Positions 46,406 through 57,232 are shown, counted from the first letter of the stretch. The stretch: DNA of 64,000 nucleotides from Aradus depressus (GCA_963662175.1 OY759220.1:47092136-47156135); one strand, 5' to 3'. Made by a program: numbers and translations. The notes: generated by a model not told the origin, from the letters alone.

Positions 46406-46734
46406 AAACTCACGTAAATTGTAAAGACGAAGGTTACTTGAGGTTATGATTTCCTAATCTTTCCATTGAAGTATCGATTATTTCTTCCTACCTCTATGCG
46501 TTTCGATTCACGATCCTAGATCAGTTGATCCGGGATTGACACTCGTCTATAATGGATGGTGAAACGAAATAAAATATTTGATCCAAGATCAAACTGATCC
46601 AAGATTAAGTAATCTCGCAAGTTCCTGGTTGGTGCAACCCACCATTAGAGTAGGAAGGAGTCTTTATCAAGTACCTGACATTGTGCCATCGCTGTTTACA
46701 CCTGTCAGGTAAAAAAAGTCGTCGGTGAATCACG

Positions 46735-46835
46735 AATTGGGAGGGCTGTTTTATACACCTAGGGACCTAAGCAATGCTCTTACCCCTTTCATGTTAGCTC
46801 TACTGCGGAAGAACGTTATTTTGCCTATTCAGGTT
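46735..46835 (-). repeat. LINE 3' untranslated fragment
   Basis: The plus-strand view has gggctgttttatacacctag, ggacctaagcaatgctctta, like the 3' ends at 62350 and 34990. No coding part is left. Confidence 0.5.
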
Positions 46836-46839
46836 TAGT

Positions 46840-47015
46840 TACCTGAGGTACGGTTATTTGACGACCACCTGACATTCAAACAGGCTCAAGAACATAGGTT
46901 AACATCTCATCAGATGGACAGCGTCCTCAAGGTTTTTCTTTCCCAGATTAGGAACCGAAGGACCTCGGCCTGGTGTCGAACTCGCGAACTTGAACTCAGC
47001 AGACACCTTAAGTAA
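46840..47015 (-). repeat. SINE copy (reverse), head and middle
   Basis: In reverse order it has the B-box region (complement of gcgagttcgacacc at 46974-46988), ggccgaggtcc, the complement of cgtcc...gatgggac, and caggctcaagaaca. It is more divergent than the 35.4-kb copy but keeps a better B box. Confidence 0.6.
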
Positions 47016-47179
47016 AGATAAAATAAATATTCTAATTAAAATAGCCGAGAAAGAAATATAGAATACAGGTGGCTTTTTGCAACTGTTGCCATATATTTTC
47101 TGAAAACCACTTAGACAGTAATATCGGTAGATAGGCATCTTCCAGATACGATGCAGATTAACTGAAAGTTCATTATGTA

Positions 47180-47330
47180 CAGTTATTGTGACTCATGCCC
47201 GGGCTTCAACTACGAGCTCGACTTCACAGTGAGAGTCTTAACTTGTCCCTATACATATTAACAAACATGGGTGGGGCCCTTTAAAAGGTACCTGACACTC
47301 CAGAACTCTCGGCATTGAGCTATTTATTTA
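47180..47330 (-). repeat. SINE 3' fragment (reverse)
   Basis: gtgactcatgcccgggcttc and aactacgagctcgac mark the tail. The remainder to 47330 (ggtacctgacactcc) is degenerate. Confidence 0.5.
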
Positions 47331-47334
47331 AGTA

Positions 47335-47520
47335 CTTCTCATATTAAATTTCGTGACTATACATCATCTGTTATTAGAGTTTTGAGGTAAGCTCCCCTTT
47401 AATCCTTCCTTTTTCTTCGGCCGATTTGAATGAAAAAAAATTTGTATTATTCTCATAAAGTTCTGGACTCACAAATACAGCTTCGTGTCAATATATTCAT
47501 TGTTATCGTGAACCCTGACA
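47335..47520 (+). repeat. Repeat X body fragment
   Basis: Contains atattaaatttcgtgac, ttattagagttttgaggt, cttcggccgatttgaatg and tcgtgtcaatatattcat, in the family's order. Confidence 0.5.
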
Positions 47521-49884
47521 GACAAGCCTTTTTTTTTTTTTTTTAAATAAAGCCACCATCTTAGCCACTATGCCATGTGTAGGCTCCAGTTCTGTAATTT
47601 GGGCATCGTCTGTATTAACTGCTTGCACAGTCAAGCATGTTTAATGTATGTCTCTAACCAGAATGTAATTATGAGAAATATTACAAAGAAGGAACATAGA
47701 AAAAAATAAAAGATAAATCAGAAACAATTAATTTGACAGTAAGATGAAGTTGTCTGGTGAGTCAAGTTTCGCATTCCAGACTCTTGTGTTGTAGGTTTTC
47801 TGCCAGCGTTAGATGTCCTCTGGTTAATTACATCTTACGAGATTCACATTAAATGCCCATACTCTTTCTTTAATTCTGTTCCAATATAGACAAAAGTAAT
47901 TTTTACAAAAACCAAAAAAAATATATATGTATAAATAAAATAAAACAAAATAATGAAGATAACATTGAAAAAATAAATGAATAAATAGGATGGGGGAAGG
48001 AGGTAAAGTTTTTTCTGTGATCCTTGTGCAGTTTTTTGATCAGATAGCGACGAGGCGCCTTCTTTCTCTAACGTCGGCGGCGTCTACTTTTTTCTGGGCC
48101 ATTCCGTCGCAGAATGCTTCAGTGAGACATTAGTTGTTTTAATATCCACAGACTTCTTAGTATGCTAATATGGATACAAGTTGATATGGTATCTTTTCTT
48201 AAGAATGTTCTTCTACATTTTAAAGTATTTTTATTTATTATTTGCATGTACTTTTTTTATGCCGTCAACTGCAGTTTCTTTGAGAAAAAAAAAAGTAAAA
48301 CATTACAAATATATGTAATCCTAACGGAATACATTAGCTTGCTTATTTAACACTTAACAGAAAAACTAAACTGTTTACCAATGAGTATCTTAGCAATATG
48401 ATTTCATTTTGATTGAACAACTAACTGATCATTTTCAATTGATAGCCTATTTATCAAAAAATAAAGAACAACATAAGTTTTTTTTAAATAGTTTCTTTCA
48501 CAAACTTTGTGATATAGACAAAACTTTAGAAAACATATGTTTTTCTTTATTTTTTAAGTGTTTTACAATATCTCTGCAAACAATGTCAAGTATTATTTAG
48601 CATAAGATGATTTTAAAAATGGAGTGCCAGTACACTTCTAAGAGGTGAAACTGCCACTAGTAGATCAGAATTGTAGATTTGATAAGGACCATTTTATTCA
48701 GTTTGAATTAAAGAAGAAGACAGCCTACCCATTTAGCTCGATTATAGAGCTCTATACTCATGTTTGGCACCGCAGATGAGGCCACTTATTGGTACGTTGA
48801 GGATTACCTGCCCTAACCCCAAACAAGGCTAGCTCTGGCCCACCTGCACTTTGACCCATCAGCGGTCACCCAACTGTGTCTCTCCATTACGTCACATCAT
48901 TGAACCTCATTTCTCCCCACCATGCATTCTCACCTTTTTTCTACACTGCGTCATGTCCGTACATCCGTTTGAGGTCTGATCCAGTTCTTGTCCTCCTGGG
49001 AATCCAATCTAGAAGTTCTTATTGGAAAAAAACAGATGATCAGCTATTAGAGGTTAGGGAGGTAATCTGGATCCAATAAGACTGCGCACTATAGTTTTCA
49101 GTTCTTCCACCTCAAAGAATTCTTCTTTTTGTTGAATGTGTTTATGTTACATTTTTATTGTAGACGAACTCAACATACAAACAGGTTAATAAAGAAAGAG
49201 AAATGGGAACATCAATTTACACTTCGTCGATGCTAATCAGATCTTTAACAGACGCTGAGAACCCAAACGAACTAAGTCCATTTTTATTCCATTTTGAGTT
49301 TCAAAACTGGTATCGCATTACTATTTCCAAAATCTAAAACCTTTTACTCTCGTGACGCCATGTATGCTATTATGCAAGCTATTGCAAAATGTAGTAAGGT
49401 GCAACTTTGTGAAAGAGTATGCTGAAAGCTTTTTAAAATTCACCAAACGCTTTTCTCGTATTTTTTATTGGGATTGCCCGAATGGAGCGCCATCTGAGAA
49501 ACGGCAGAGAGCAGAGTCACAAACGACTCAGCTAAGAGCCTATAGAGTATTTGCACTCGACCGGAACTCCCACTGGTCACCACAAGGAAACCTTTCAGAG
49601 CAACATATTTTCATATTCTGGAAAGGAATGTAGCTACGAAGTCTTTGGTGGATCTGTTGCCTTCTCAACCAAGAGATGGAGATGCGGAGGACAATTTGAA
49701 GAAGAAAATTTCTGGAAAAAATTATATTTATGAGAAAAAAATTTTTTATTGAAACTTTGAAAAAGTTGACAATTGTTCACAAAGTTAGCAGCTAATTTCA
49801 TTTTATATTCTATTTAATTCAATTGCTGTTGCACCCGGTCGAGGTTTTATCTGGGAAGTAAAAAAAATGTTTTGCAAACCTGAG
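47521..49884. other. No gene supported
   Basis: AT-rich. The stretch 48480-48600 resembles 3830-3900 and 45590-45650 (cacaatatctctgca and long T tracts) and is probably a Penelope-tail relic. A 93-codon frame at 49352-49633 has no recognised domain. The GC-richer patch 48770-48960 is nonrepetitive. Confidence 0.3.
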
Positions 49885-50032
49885 ATGGGACGTTAAGCGA
49901 TGGTCTCGAGCCTGGCCGATGTCAGGTACTCGTTAAAGTCCCCTACCAAGATCGTGTCTACCAGAGCGATGAAAGAGCGCTGTGTTAGGAGGTGATATGA
50001 CCTCGAGCTTAAAGCCCGAGCTATTGTTAACA
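49885..50032 (+). repeat. SINE 3' two-thirds
   Basis: Begins at gagatgggacgttaagcgat and continues with tgtcaggtactcgttaaag, gcgatgaaagagcgctg, ggtgatatgacctcgagctt and aaagcccgag. The head is missing. Confidence 0.65.
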
Positions 50033-51112
50033 TGTTTCCTCAGATACTATTGATCCTCTGCGAGAAAGAGATGCAATACGAAACACTTTTTCATTTTTTG
50101 TTCAATACATTTTTTCGCTAAAGTTAGAAATAATGGTGATACATAACATTTTTGAGAGTAGTGAAAGAGCCGAGAGGTAGCGAGAAGGGTTGGGGTCATC
50201 GTCATCCATCGCACCTAATCAGATTCAGATGTATTATAAGGCAGAGAGTCAGAGCGGGGCAAGCCGGCTGAGGAGCCAGGCTACAGAAGGTGTCTTGCTT
50301 GAGCTGCTCCTGACTCCAAGACAGGTGTTCTGGAGGCCACGTCCCATTTCAGCAGCTAATGGTCTCCTACCACTCATCTCTGTTGTCTTGTTACAAAGTT
50401 CCAGGTTCGAATCACGTAGCTCCTCGCCCCATCCCTTTACTTATCATCTCTACACCTTGCTTCTTCTTTTTTCCCATCCGAACAACATTTTCAATCATGA
50501 TCTGGTTCAATCTCTTTCCCCTTCTATTACCACTGACTTTTTCTCCTTACTCTATCCAGATCTCTTCTCTTGTCTATCTCGAACGCCCCCTCTTGCGGTT
50601 TTAAATATTGTGAAATGAGGTCTGACAGTTTTTTCTTTTTGAATATAAAGTATATTAATTTTTTTTATTTTATTCGGCACCGCAGTCTAGCCATGAGGTT
50701 ACCAAACTATGGCGGCAATAAGTGAGGATAATTTGAAAATTAAATAGAACCTTTGAGGAAGTCGACAATTTTCTTTAAATTGGGAAATTATTATAACTTG
50801 AGTATAAGAAATTAAATTTACAAGAAGGCTCTGATATGAGAGATAGAGCTAAGGATGAATGTAGTATAGAGCTACCGAAGGAGCCCTCCCTCCGCTCTAT
50901 ATTGTTAAATATATAAATATATATGTATTATTATATATAAACACGATTATAGCCTGTTTATATATATATGGATGATATTTCCCCACTTCTTGAAAGTAAT
51001 GAATAAAATAATTTAAAACTGAATAAAAATGTTTATGTAAAAAAAAAAAAAGTCATTGTTGAAAAAAGAACAAAACGAGTTGTAAAGAATGTCGTGTTCT
51101 ATACCCGACTCT
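50033..51112. other. No gene supported
   Basis: A 142-codon plus-strand frame (50190-50618) spans a less AT-rich stretch with a B-box-like ggttcgaatca at 50404. Its composition is low-complexity and there is no known domain, so an old tRNA-derived repeat is more likely than a gene. Confidence 0.25.
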
Positions 51113-52281
51113 GCTAAGAAAAGAAAAATGGAAGCGAAGTATATATATTGTAGCGTTCTATATGACCGTACATGGTTTTTTTAAAAAAAAAAAAAAAAAA
51201 AAAAGTAAATAAATAAAAGAAAAAAATACGGGAAGAGGGGAGTAGGTGCTATGAAGCATGACCACGCCTACATTAGAGAAGTAGTAGAAGGTTATATAGA
51301 GGTTACACTGTCTACTATCTTTAATGAATAAATAAATTATTGATGATTGTGTAATAGTCAAAAACATTTATAAAAATAATGTAAAAGTAAAATTAAGAAT
51401 TATTGTAATAAAATAAAAAAAGAATGTGTAAGTGTAAAAAAATGGCATTTGCTAGAACTGACCAATCAGATGTGTTTTGCTAAAAAAAATGGCGATAGCG
51501 AGATTTCGCAAAGGAGAGTGGTCAGTCGATGTTCAGAGGGAGAGAGAGGCGATATATGTCGAATGTGGAGAGGAGATGTCTGTAGTCCTGAAATAGTGAG
51601 TTTTTTTTTTATATAAGATGAGTGATACAACCAAGTAATGAGTGGAGCAGTTGGACAGAGGTTGAAAGCAGAGTAAATTGGTTGATGAAGAAAGACAGGG
51701 ACAGCAACGTGTGAGGAAACAGGAGAAGTTGGACCATGCGGTATCCACCAAAGGTTGATGGAACAAACCGATGTCTAACACGAGTCACCGCATGAGACGA
51801 AACGACACTAGGAACCACTGTTGGAGCGGTTGATTGCATGCAGGTCAAATTTTTATCATTAATTATGTATTGTTATATTGTTGTATCCATGTGAATTTTT
51901 ACTAACCCTAGCTATAAAAATATTTTTTTCAATTTCAAAAATTTTTTTTTAAATAAATTTTTATTTATTAGTTATGAAATTTTTTTATTTCTTTCAATGG
52001 TGTAAGGGTCTTGCTCTCTAATTTGATTGTAACTTATATTTTCTTTTATGCGTACAAGTACTATTATAAATAATGGCGCTAAAGTATATGAGCAATTAAA
52101 TTGGAAAGGTAAGGACCGTTACATAAATGGCGCCCGAAAACATAATAATAAATTAAAGAAAACGTAATTTTAATATAGCGTATAATGAACATTAAAAATA
52201 TCGCATAAATAAAGCGCCGTTACAATATGCTTATATTATACTTTAATCCATACTTCGCTTCCATTTCTCATTTCTTAGCTC
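51113..52281. mobile_element. Possible LTR-like or foldback relic with inverted ends
   Basis: The outer sequences are inverted copies: gctaagaaaagaaaaatgga at 51113 and its complement ending at 52281, each followed inward by agcgaagtat. Just inside are TGTAGCG (51151) and CGTTACA (52118-52124), the latter followed four bases later by tggcgcccgaaaac, which resembles a tRNA-Lys-type primer binding site. It could be a solo LTR plus primer site, or a MITE. No coding sequence supports either. Confidence 0.3.
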
Positions 52282-52327
52282 CTCCACCAATATCCTATTA
52301 GTTCTATCATAATTACTTTTTAAATAG

Positions 52328-52848
52328 TGTTAAGTCGCGAGTTGAGTGTGGGTGAATTCGGGAACACGCCGAGACAATCGATAGGAGTCGGCGGGACTCT
52401 TGAACTACATGAGTCAGTAAGCAGTTGGGCACCACGCGGGGTGGACTGAGTTGGTTGAGTTGGCTGTTACCACGCGGGTATAAAGTGAGTCGTCTCTTAA
52501 CAACGAGAGGGACCAGTTGGTCACCACGCGGGGTGGACTGAGAGTCTGGGTCGAGCCAGCACGCGGTGTGCGGAATGGATTCGTCCTTATTACCACGCGG
52601 GTATAAGGTGAGTCGTTAGTTACCATGCGGAAGTGAGTTGGTTATTACCACGCGGGTATAAAGTGAGTCGTCTGTTACCAAGCACAGTAAGTGAGTGACT
52701 TGTGTAGTTCCCACGCGGTATGGGACTTATTATTGAACAACTGACTTTGTGTTCGTTACCACGCGGTTTTGTAATAAGGGTGTTGTCCAAATAAATATAT
52801 CTCTTGTTCTACTCGAAGTTCTCATTTAACCTGTACCCAAATCCAACA
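52328..52848 (+). repeat. 5' LTR (521 bp)
   Basis: It contains seven exact CCACGCGG words plus variants (catgcgg, gcacgcgg), usually as ttaccacgcgggtataaRgt followed by gagtcgt. An aataaat word at 52791-52798 could serve polyadenylation. It is 92 bases longer than the 3' LTR because of an extra segment bounded by copies of caccacgcggggtggactga. The bases right after it (tggtttttaccgggccgg) occupy the primer-binding position; the matching tRNA was not determined. Confidence 0.9.
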
Positions 52849-52912
52849 TGGTTTTTACCGGGCCGGATTAAAGTAAGTAATACAGTCCATCTTATTTTAT
52901 TATTTACATTTG

Positions 52913-53530
52913 AAAAATGTCGCGAAGAAAGTCAAATTAGTCGACTTAGAAAAAACAAGACCCCGCGGCACCAGCGCCGACGCCGTAGATCTTCTGCTGC
53001 TGAGAAGACTGCACCTCCCGCTACCGCGAACGAATCCACCTGCGACGCCTCTTCTGCGCAAACTGAGCCGAGACCCGCGACTTCAGCGCCTCCAGCCTCT
53101 TTGGATGAAGCCTGCAACCCACGACCTCAACGCACCAATTGGCCTACTCATCGTATGCCTGGACGCAAAAGTCGGCTCGGACAGCCGCCTTCCATTCCAC
53201 GCGGCACTGAGATCACCACTCGCACACCATTCGCTACACTGATGCATGTCGCCTCCGCTCCGTTCATGGACGACTTCCGCGCCTTTTCTCGCGATTCGCA
53301 CGCTGCATGAGCTGGCTGATCGGGAGCTGCAGCGGTACCCGCTCGCGTCAGAAGTGCTCTTGAAGGAGACCTACGGGGACGACAACGCTCCGCCGCAATC
53401 CTGGAAGCTGGGACGGATCACCCAGCTCTACCCGGGGCAAGACGCGATCACGCGAGTCGCGGATGTTGCAACGACCACCGGGGTTGTGCGCAGACCCCTT
53501 TCGCGACTATGCCCGCTCCCAACCCAATAA
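52913..53530 (+). pseudogene. BEL/Pao gag start fused to integrase C-terminus, disrupted
   Basis: ATG near 52917 gives MSRRKSN then a stop. An overlapping frame continues with a proline/alanine-rich stretch. From about 53300 another frame reads YGDDNAPPQSWKLGRITQLY, PGQDAITRVADVATTTG, VVRRPLSRLCPLPTQ and two stops (53528-53533). The pattern W.LGR...PG.D...RV.....TG...RP...LCPLP is the conserved C-terminal domain of BEL/Pao polyproteins. The parts are not in one frame. Confidence 0.75.
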
Positions 53531-53558
53531 TGAAGCCGAGCCTTCATGGGGGGCGGGA

Positions 53559-53987
53559 TGTTAAGTCGCGAGTTGAGTGTGGGTGAATTCGGGAACACGC
53601 CGAGACAATCGATAGGAGTCGGCGGGACTCTTGAACTACATGAGTCAGTAAGCAGTTGGTCACCACGCGGGGTGGACTGAGAGTCTGGGTCGAGCCAGCA
53701 CGCGGTGTGCGGAATGGATTCGTCCTTATTACCACGCGGGTATAAGGTGAGTCGTTAGTTACCATGCGGAAGTGAGTTGGTTATTACCACGCGGGTATAA
53801 AGTGAGTCGTCTGTTACCAAGCACAGTAAGTGAGTGACTTGTGTAGTTCCCACGCGGTATGGGACTTATTATTGAACAACTGACTTTGTGTTCGTTACCA
53901 CGCGGTTTTGTAATAAGGGTGTTGTCCAAATAAATTTATCTCTTGTTCTACTCGAAGTTCTCATTTAACCTGTACCCAAAACCAACA
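53559..53987 (+). repeat. 3' LTR (429 bp)
   Basis: Nearly identical to the 5' LTR apart from the 92-base length difference and a few substitutions (for example aaataaattt against aaataaatat). It has five exact CCACGCGG words. High LTR identity means insertion was fairly recent, unless conversion homogenised the pair. Confidence 0.9.
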
Positions 53988-54059
53988 AATAGTTTTATTA
54001 TTATCATTACTTGTAGTACTAATTACTTTATTGTTTTTTTAAAATTAATTTATTTATAA

Positions 54060-54140
54060 ATAGTTTTTTCTTCTATATTTCGGTCTTTGTTGCCTAAGGA
54101 AGAGGTGCGTAATCACCACGAATTATTGTCGTAAAAGAAG
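54060..54140. mobile_element. Decayed Penelope-like end pair
   Basis: ctatatttcggtctttgttg faces gaggtgcgtaatcaccacgaa. Stem II (ggtg/cacc) is intact and the boxes are mutated (CTAAGGA, GAAT). It is related to 40305-40370, which shares gtgcgtaatcacc. Confidence 0.4.
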
Positions 54141-54317
54141 AATGAAAATAGTATCTACTATATGTAATAATATTTGGAATTTTCTATTCATTTATTTTCT
54201 ATTCTTTATTTATTTAATTTGTATAATAATTATTATTACTCATCTCTTTATATTCTAGACATTAATATCGGATGATGTATATAATATATAAGCTGTTATG
54301 GTTTATCATTAATATTT

Positions 54318-54446
54318 AGAAGTCAGGACACTGGAAGAGCCCAAGGTGCGGGGAATGACATTTCTTTTGCTTTATGCTGATGATTTGGTCATTCTTTGTG
54401 ATTCCCGATATAAACAAAAAACATTAAATAGTTATCAACTTCTAAG
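54318..54446 (+). pseudogene. LINE reverse transcriptase catalytic fragment
   Basis: The frame gives LEEPKVRGMTFLLLYADDLV followed by ILCDS. FLLLYADDLVIL is the catalytic YADD motif and its surroundings in LINE-type reverse transcriptases (Penelope enzymes usually carry VDD). The fragment is about 40 codons and ends where a Penelope tail begins, so it was probably cut by that insertion. Confidence 0.7.
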
Positions 54447-54545
54447 TTGAGGAACGCGGACATATTGTGGAATTTGTAATAAAAAAAATAGTTTTATTTT
54501 TATAAATATCTTTAGTGGAATAGACAATATTAATAGTTATTACAA
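54435..54545. mobile_element. Penelope tail fragment
   Basis: cttctaagttgaggaacgcg, gacatattgtgga and ctttagtggaatagacaata match the outer end of the 57790-59900 element (complement at 59815-59900). No hammerhead or coding part is left. Confidence 0.6.
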
Positions 54546-54769
54546 AGAAAATGTGGTCTGGGTGAATACATAATAAACTGAATGCTTAAGTGTTTAGTTA
54601 AGTCCTTCCAAGGTCCCGTCAAGATTTCACAATACTATTGTTAAGAATTTAATCATTTGTGTTTGTCAATAGGTCATTTCATGTATATATTGTTGATCTA
54701 GAAAGACTCGGGACAAGTAACCTTAATATTTGAACTTACCATTTTTCCTCTCATAATCTAATACTTCTG

Positions 54770-55803
54770 ACGAACACTAGATCACAGCTTGTTTATTAGT
54801 CTCCTCTTTCTTGAGTCTTCTGACTGACCCTTGATTACAGCCTGTTTATTAGTCTCCTCTTTCTTGAGTCTTCTGACCGACCCTTGATTACAGCCTGTTT
54901 ATTAGTCTCCTCTTTCTTGAGTCTTCTGAACCACCCTTGATTACAGCCTGTTTATTAGTCTCCTCTTTCTTGAGTCTTCTGACCGACCCTTGATTACAGC
55001 CTGTTTATTAGTCTCCTCTTTCTTGAGTCTTCTGAACCACCCTTGATTACAGCCTGTTTATTAGTATCCTCTTTCTTGAGTCTTCTGACCGACCCTTGAT
55101 TACAGCCTGTTTATTAGTCTCCTCTTTCTTGAGTCTTCTGACCGACCCTTGATTACAGCCTGTTTATTAGTCTCCTCTTTCTTGAGTCTTCTGACCGACC
55201 CTTGATTACAGCCTGTTTATTAGTCTCCTCTTTCTTGAGTCTTCTGACCGACCCTTGATTACAGCCTGTTTATTAGTCTCCTCTTTCTTGAGCCTTCTGA
55301 ACCACCCTTGATTACAGCCTGTTTATTAGTCTCCTCTTTCTTGAGTCTTCTCACCGACCCTTGATTACAGCCTGTTTATTAGTCTCCTCTTCTTTGAGTC
55401 TTCTGACCGACCCTTGATTACAGCCTGTTTATTAGTCTCCTCTTTCTTGAGTCTTCTCACCGACCCTTGATTACAGCCTGTTTATTAGTCTCCTCTTTCT
55501 TGAGTCTTCTGACCGACCCTTGATTACAGCCTGTTTATTAGTCTCCTCTTTCTTGAGCCTTCTGAACCACCCTTGATTACAGCCTGTTTATTAGTCTCCT
55601 CTTTTTTGAGTCTTCTGACCGACCCTTGATTACAGCCTGTTTATTAGTCTCCTCTTTTTTGAGTCTTCTGACCGACCCTTGATTACAGCCTGTTTATTAG
55701 TCTCCTCTTTCTTGAGTCTTCTCACCGACCCTTGATTACAGCCTGTTTATTAGTCTCCTCTTTCTTGAGTCTTCTGACCCACCCTTGATTACAACCTGTT
55801 TCG
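54770..55803. repeat. 53-bp minisatellite, about 19-20 copies
   Basis: The unit tcttctgaccgacccttgat plus 33 bases ending in cctctttcttgag repeats with few changes. Variants gaccga, aaccac and caccga recur in a pattern suggesting higher-order units. The flanks carry a poly-C run (55945-55964). Confidence 0.95.
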
Positions 55804-56509
55804 TGATGCCCTCTCTCTTTAAGAGTTACTTCTTCTCCCTCCCACCTAGCTGGAGTGTGCCTTATTCATAACTTTATCTTGACAGCTCCCTTCACACTCC
55901 TACTGCTGCTCCTGAGATGCCTATATTTTCCTTTGAAATTTCCACCCCCCCCCCCCCCCCCCCCTCACCACTCCTCTCCTTATCAAATTTCACGCTAAGT
56001 TAGGTTTTATGTTCAATTCAGAGGGGCGTTGCAGGACGGCTAATGGGGTAATCTGAGACAGGATTGGGCTTTGAACGAGGTGGGACATTCTGTTAAACGC
56101 ACCAACTTTGTCATCTGAGCAAAAAACCGTACAACGAAATATTTCAATTGGTTCATTCAGCGAAAACTCTTTTTCACTAATAATTCTGAGTTGAGTTTTT
56201 GCATATTTTGATGTGAAACTTCTAAGGAAATAAATTCAGTTTTTTTTTTTCGTTTTCTTCTTATTATTTAAACAGTTGTTTATACCAGCTCCTACTGAAC
56301 AGTTTTTTTCGTGAAATTATGTTGCTCTATTATATCTCTAAATTAAAGAAACATCTGAAGATGTGATTGGTTGAAGGTTTTAGTGAGCAGGTGTTACATT
56401 GAAGAAAATATATGGAAGTTTAACGTTGAAAAATATGTTCTTCTGCTGAAATGTCAGTTCAGGATTCTTAGCAGAGAAGCATAATAAACACGTATTTATT
56501 TCCCCAGCT
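55804..56509. other. No gene supported
   Basis: C run of 20 at 55945-55964, then AT-rich unique sequence. Confidence 0.3.
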
Positions 56510-56860
56510 ATAGTAATTATGATTTTGAGTTTTCACCGGAATTTCATGTTTTCCTACTTCCGGAATTTGAAAATTAAAAAAAAGTTCATACCTATCTGAG
56601 AACAGATGTTTATCCAACATGTTTATCCAGAACAAATCGACAGAAGAGATGGGGTGGGGGGTTCAACTCGAAAACCTGATAACTGCCAATGTAATACATG
56701 TTTCCGAAACTAACTTGGTATTCCAGTATTGAGAAGTGATCTTTTTCAGCTGAATTGCCCAAAGATAGATCAACCTTTCTCTCAGAGAGAGTGTGAAAAC
56801 TTAGTGTTTACAAATAGTTTGACCTGGGGAAGTACACTGTAGGTGGTTCACCAACTAATT
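56510..56860 (-). repeat. Repeat X, near-complete reverse copy
   Basis: From tail (ttttcaccggaatttcatgt complement order) through body (ctgccaatgtaatacatg) to head (ctggggaagtacactgtagg at 56825). Same order as 25085, inverted. Confidence 0.55.
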
Positions 56861-57039
56861 TCCTTCTATTGTGCAATGGCAGATATATGCACATAACTGC
56901 AGAACGTCCAGCTCTGAAGGTAGGATATGAACACTAAATCAATGAGAGGAGGTTTTTTTTTGTCGAAAGTCGCCCATAACGAGAGGTGAGGCTCTGGCAA
57001 GTTGTTTGCTGGAAGCACTTCCCATTACGGACCAACGCG

Positions 57040-57232
57040 ACGGACCCTCGGCTCAACTCAAGACTTTATTTATGGGCATTAGCTCATCTGCCTAATTGAG
57101 GAGGCCCATAAAATCGTAAAGTCCATAAAGGTGTGGCATAGAATGAATGAGGCTCGCCGTGCGATGAATGGGGCTTGGACTGTTTGTGGCTTTAGTCTCC
57201 GCCACTAACCTCAGTTATGGAACACAGACCAT
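57040..57232. promoter_or_regulatory. Candidate enhancer with three TTTATGG sites
   Basis: TTTATGG or its complement CCATAAA lies at 57069-57075, 57106-57112 and 57123-57129, with a cctaattgagg homeodomain-type word between. TTTATGG is the kind of site bound by Caudal and posterior Hox proteins. The block is nonrepetitive, GC-richer than its flanks, and lacks a coding frame. Function is inferred from motifs alone. Confidence 0.3.

Larger units (their letters stand above)
44707..46644. mobile_element. PIF/Harbinger DNA transposon, degraded
   Basis: Perfect terminal inverted repeats TGGTGGGTTGCACCAACCA at 44707-44725 and 46626-46644 are flanked by TTA on both sides (44704-44706, 46645-46647), the 3-bp target duplication of this superfamily. 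Two coding remnants fit the superfamily's two-gene plan: a transposase on the plus strand and a Myb/SANT-like protein on the minus strand, converging. Subterminal regions carry many GATCC(A/T)GGATC-type words. A Penelope fragment sits in the middle. The element cannot encode active proteins as read. Confidence 0.9.
52323..53992 (+). mobile_element. Internally deleted BEL/Pao LTR retrotransposon
   Basis: Two LTRs starting TGTTAAGTCGCG and ending CCAACA are flanked by AATAG at 52323-52327 and 53988-53992, a 5-bp target duplication as expected for BEL/Pao. The internal region is only 710 bases: a gag-like start and the very end of the integrase. So protease, reverse transcriptase, RNase H and most of integrase are missing. 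A polypurine stretch (atggggggcggga) precedes LTR2. The interior is GC-rich against the AT-rich locus. The element could have moved only with help from a complete relative. Confidence 0.88.

Noticed and set aside
50190..50618. 142-codon open frame
   Set aside because: Low-complexity serine/leucine-rich translation, no domain, and a tRNA-like B box inside suggests an old repeat.
52804..53310. 168-codon plus-strand frame as a host gene
   Set aside because: It starts in the 5' LTR and lies inside the BEL/Pao element, in a frame different from the recognisable integrase end.
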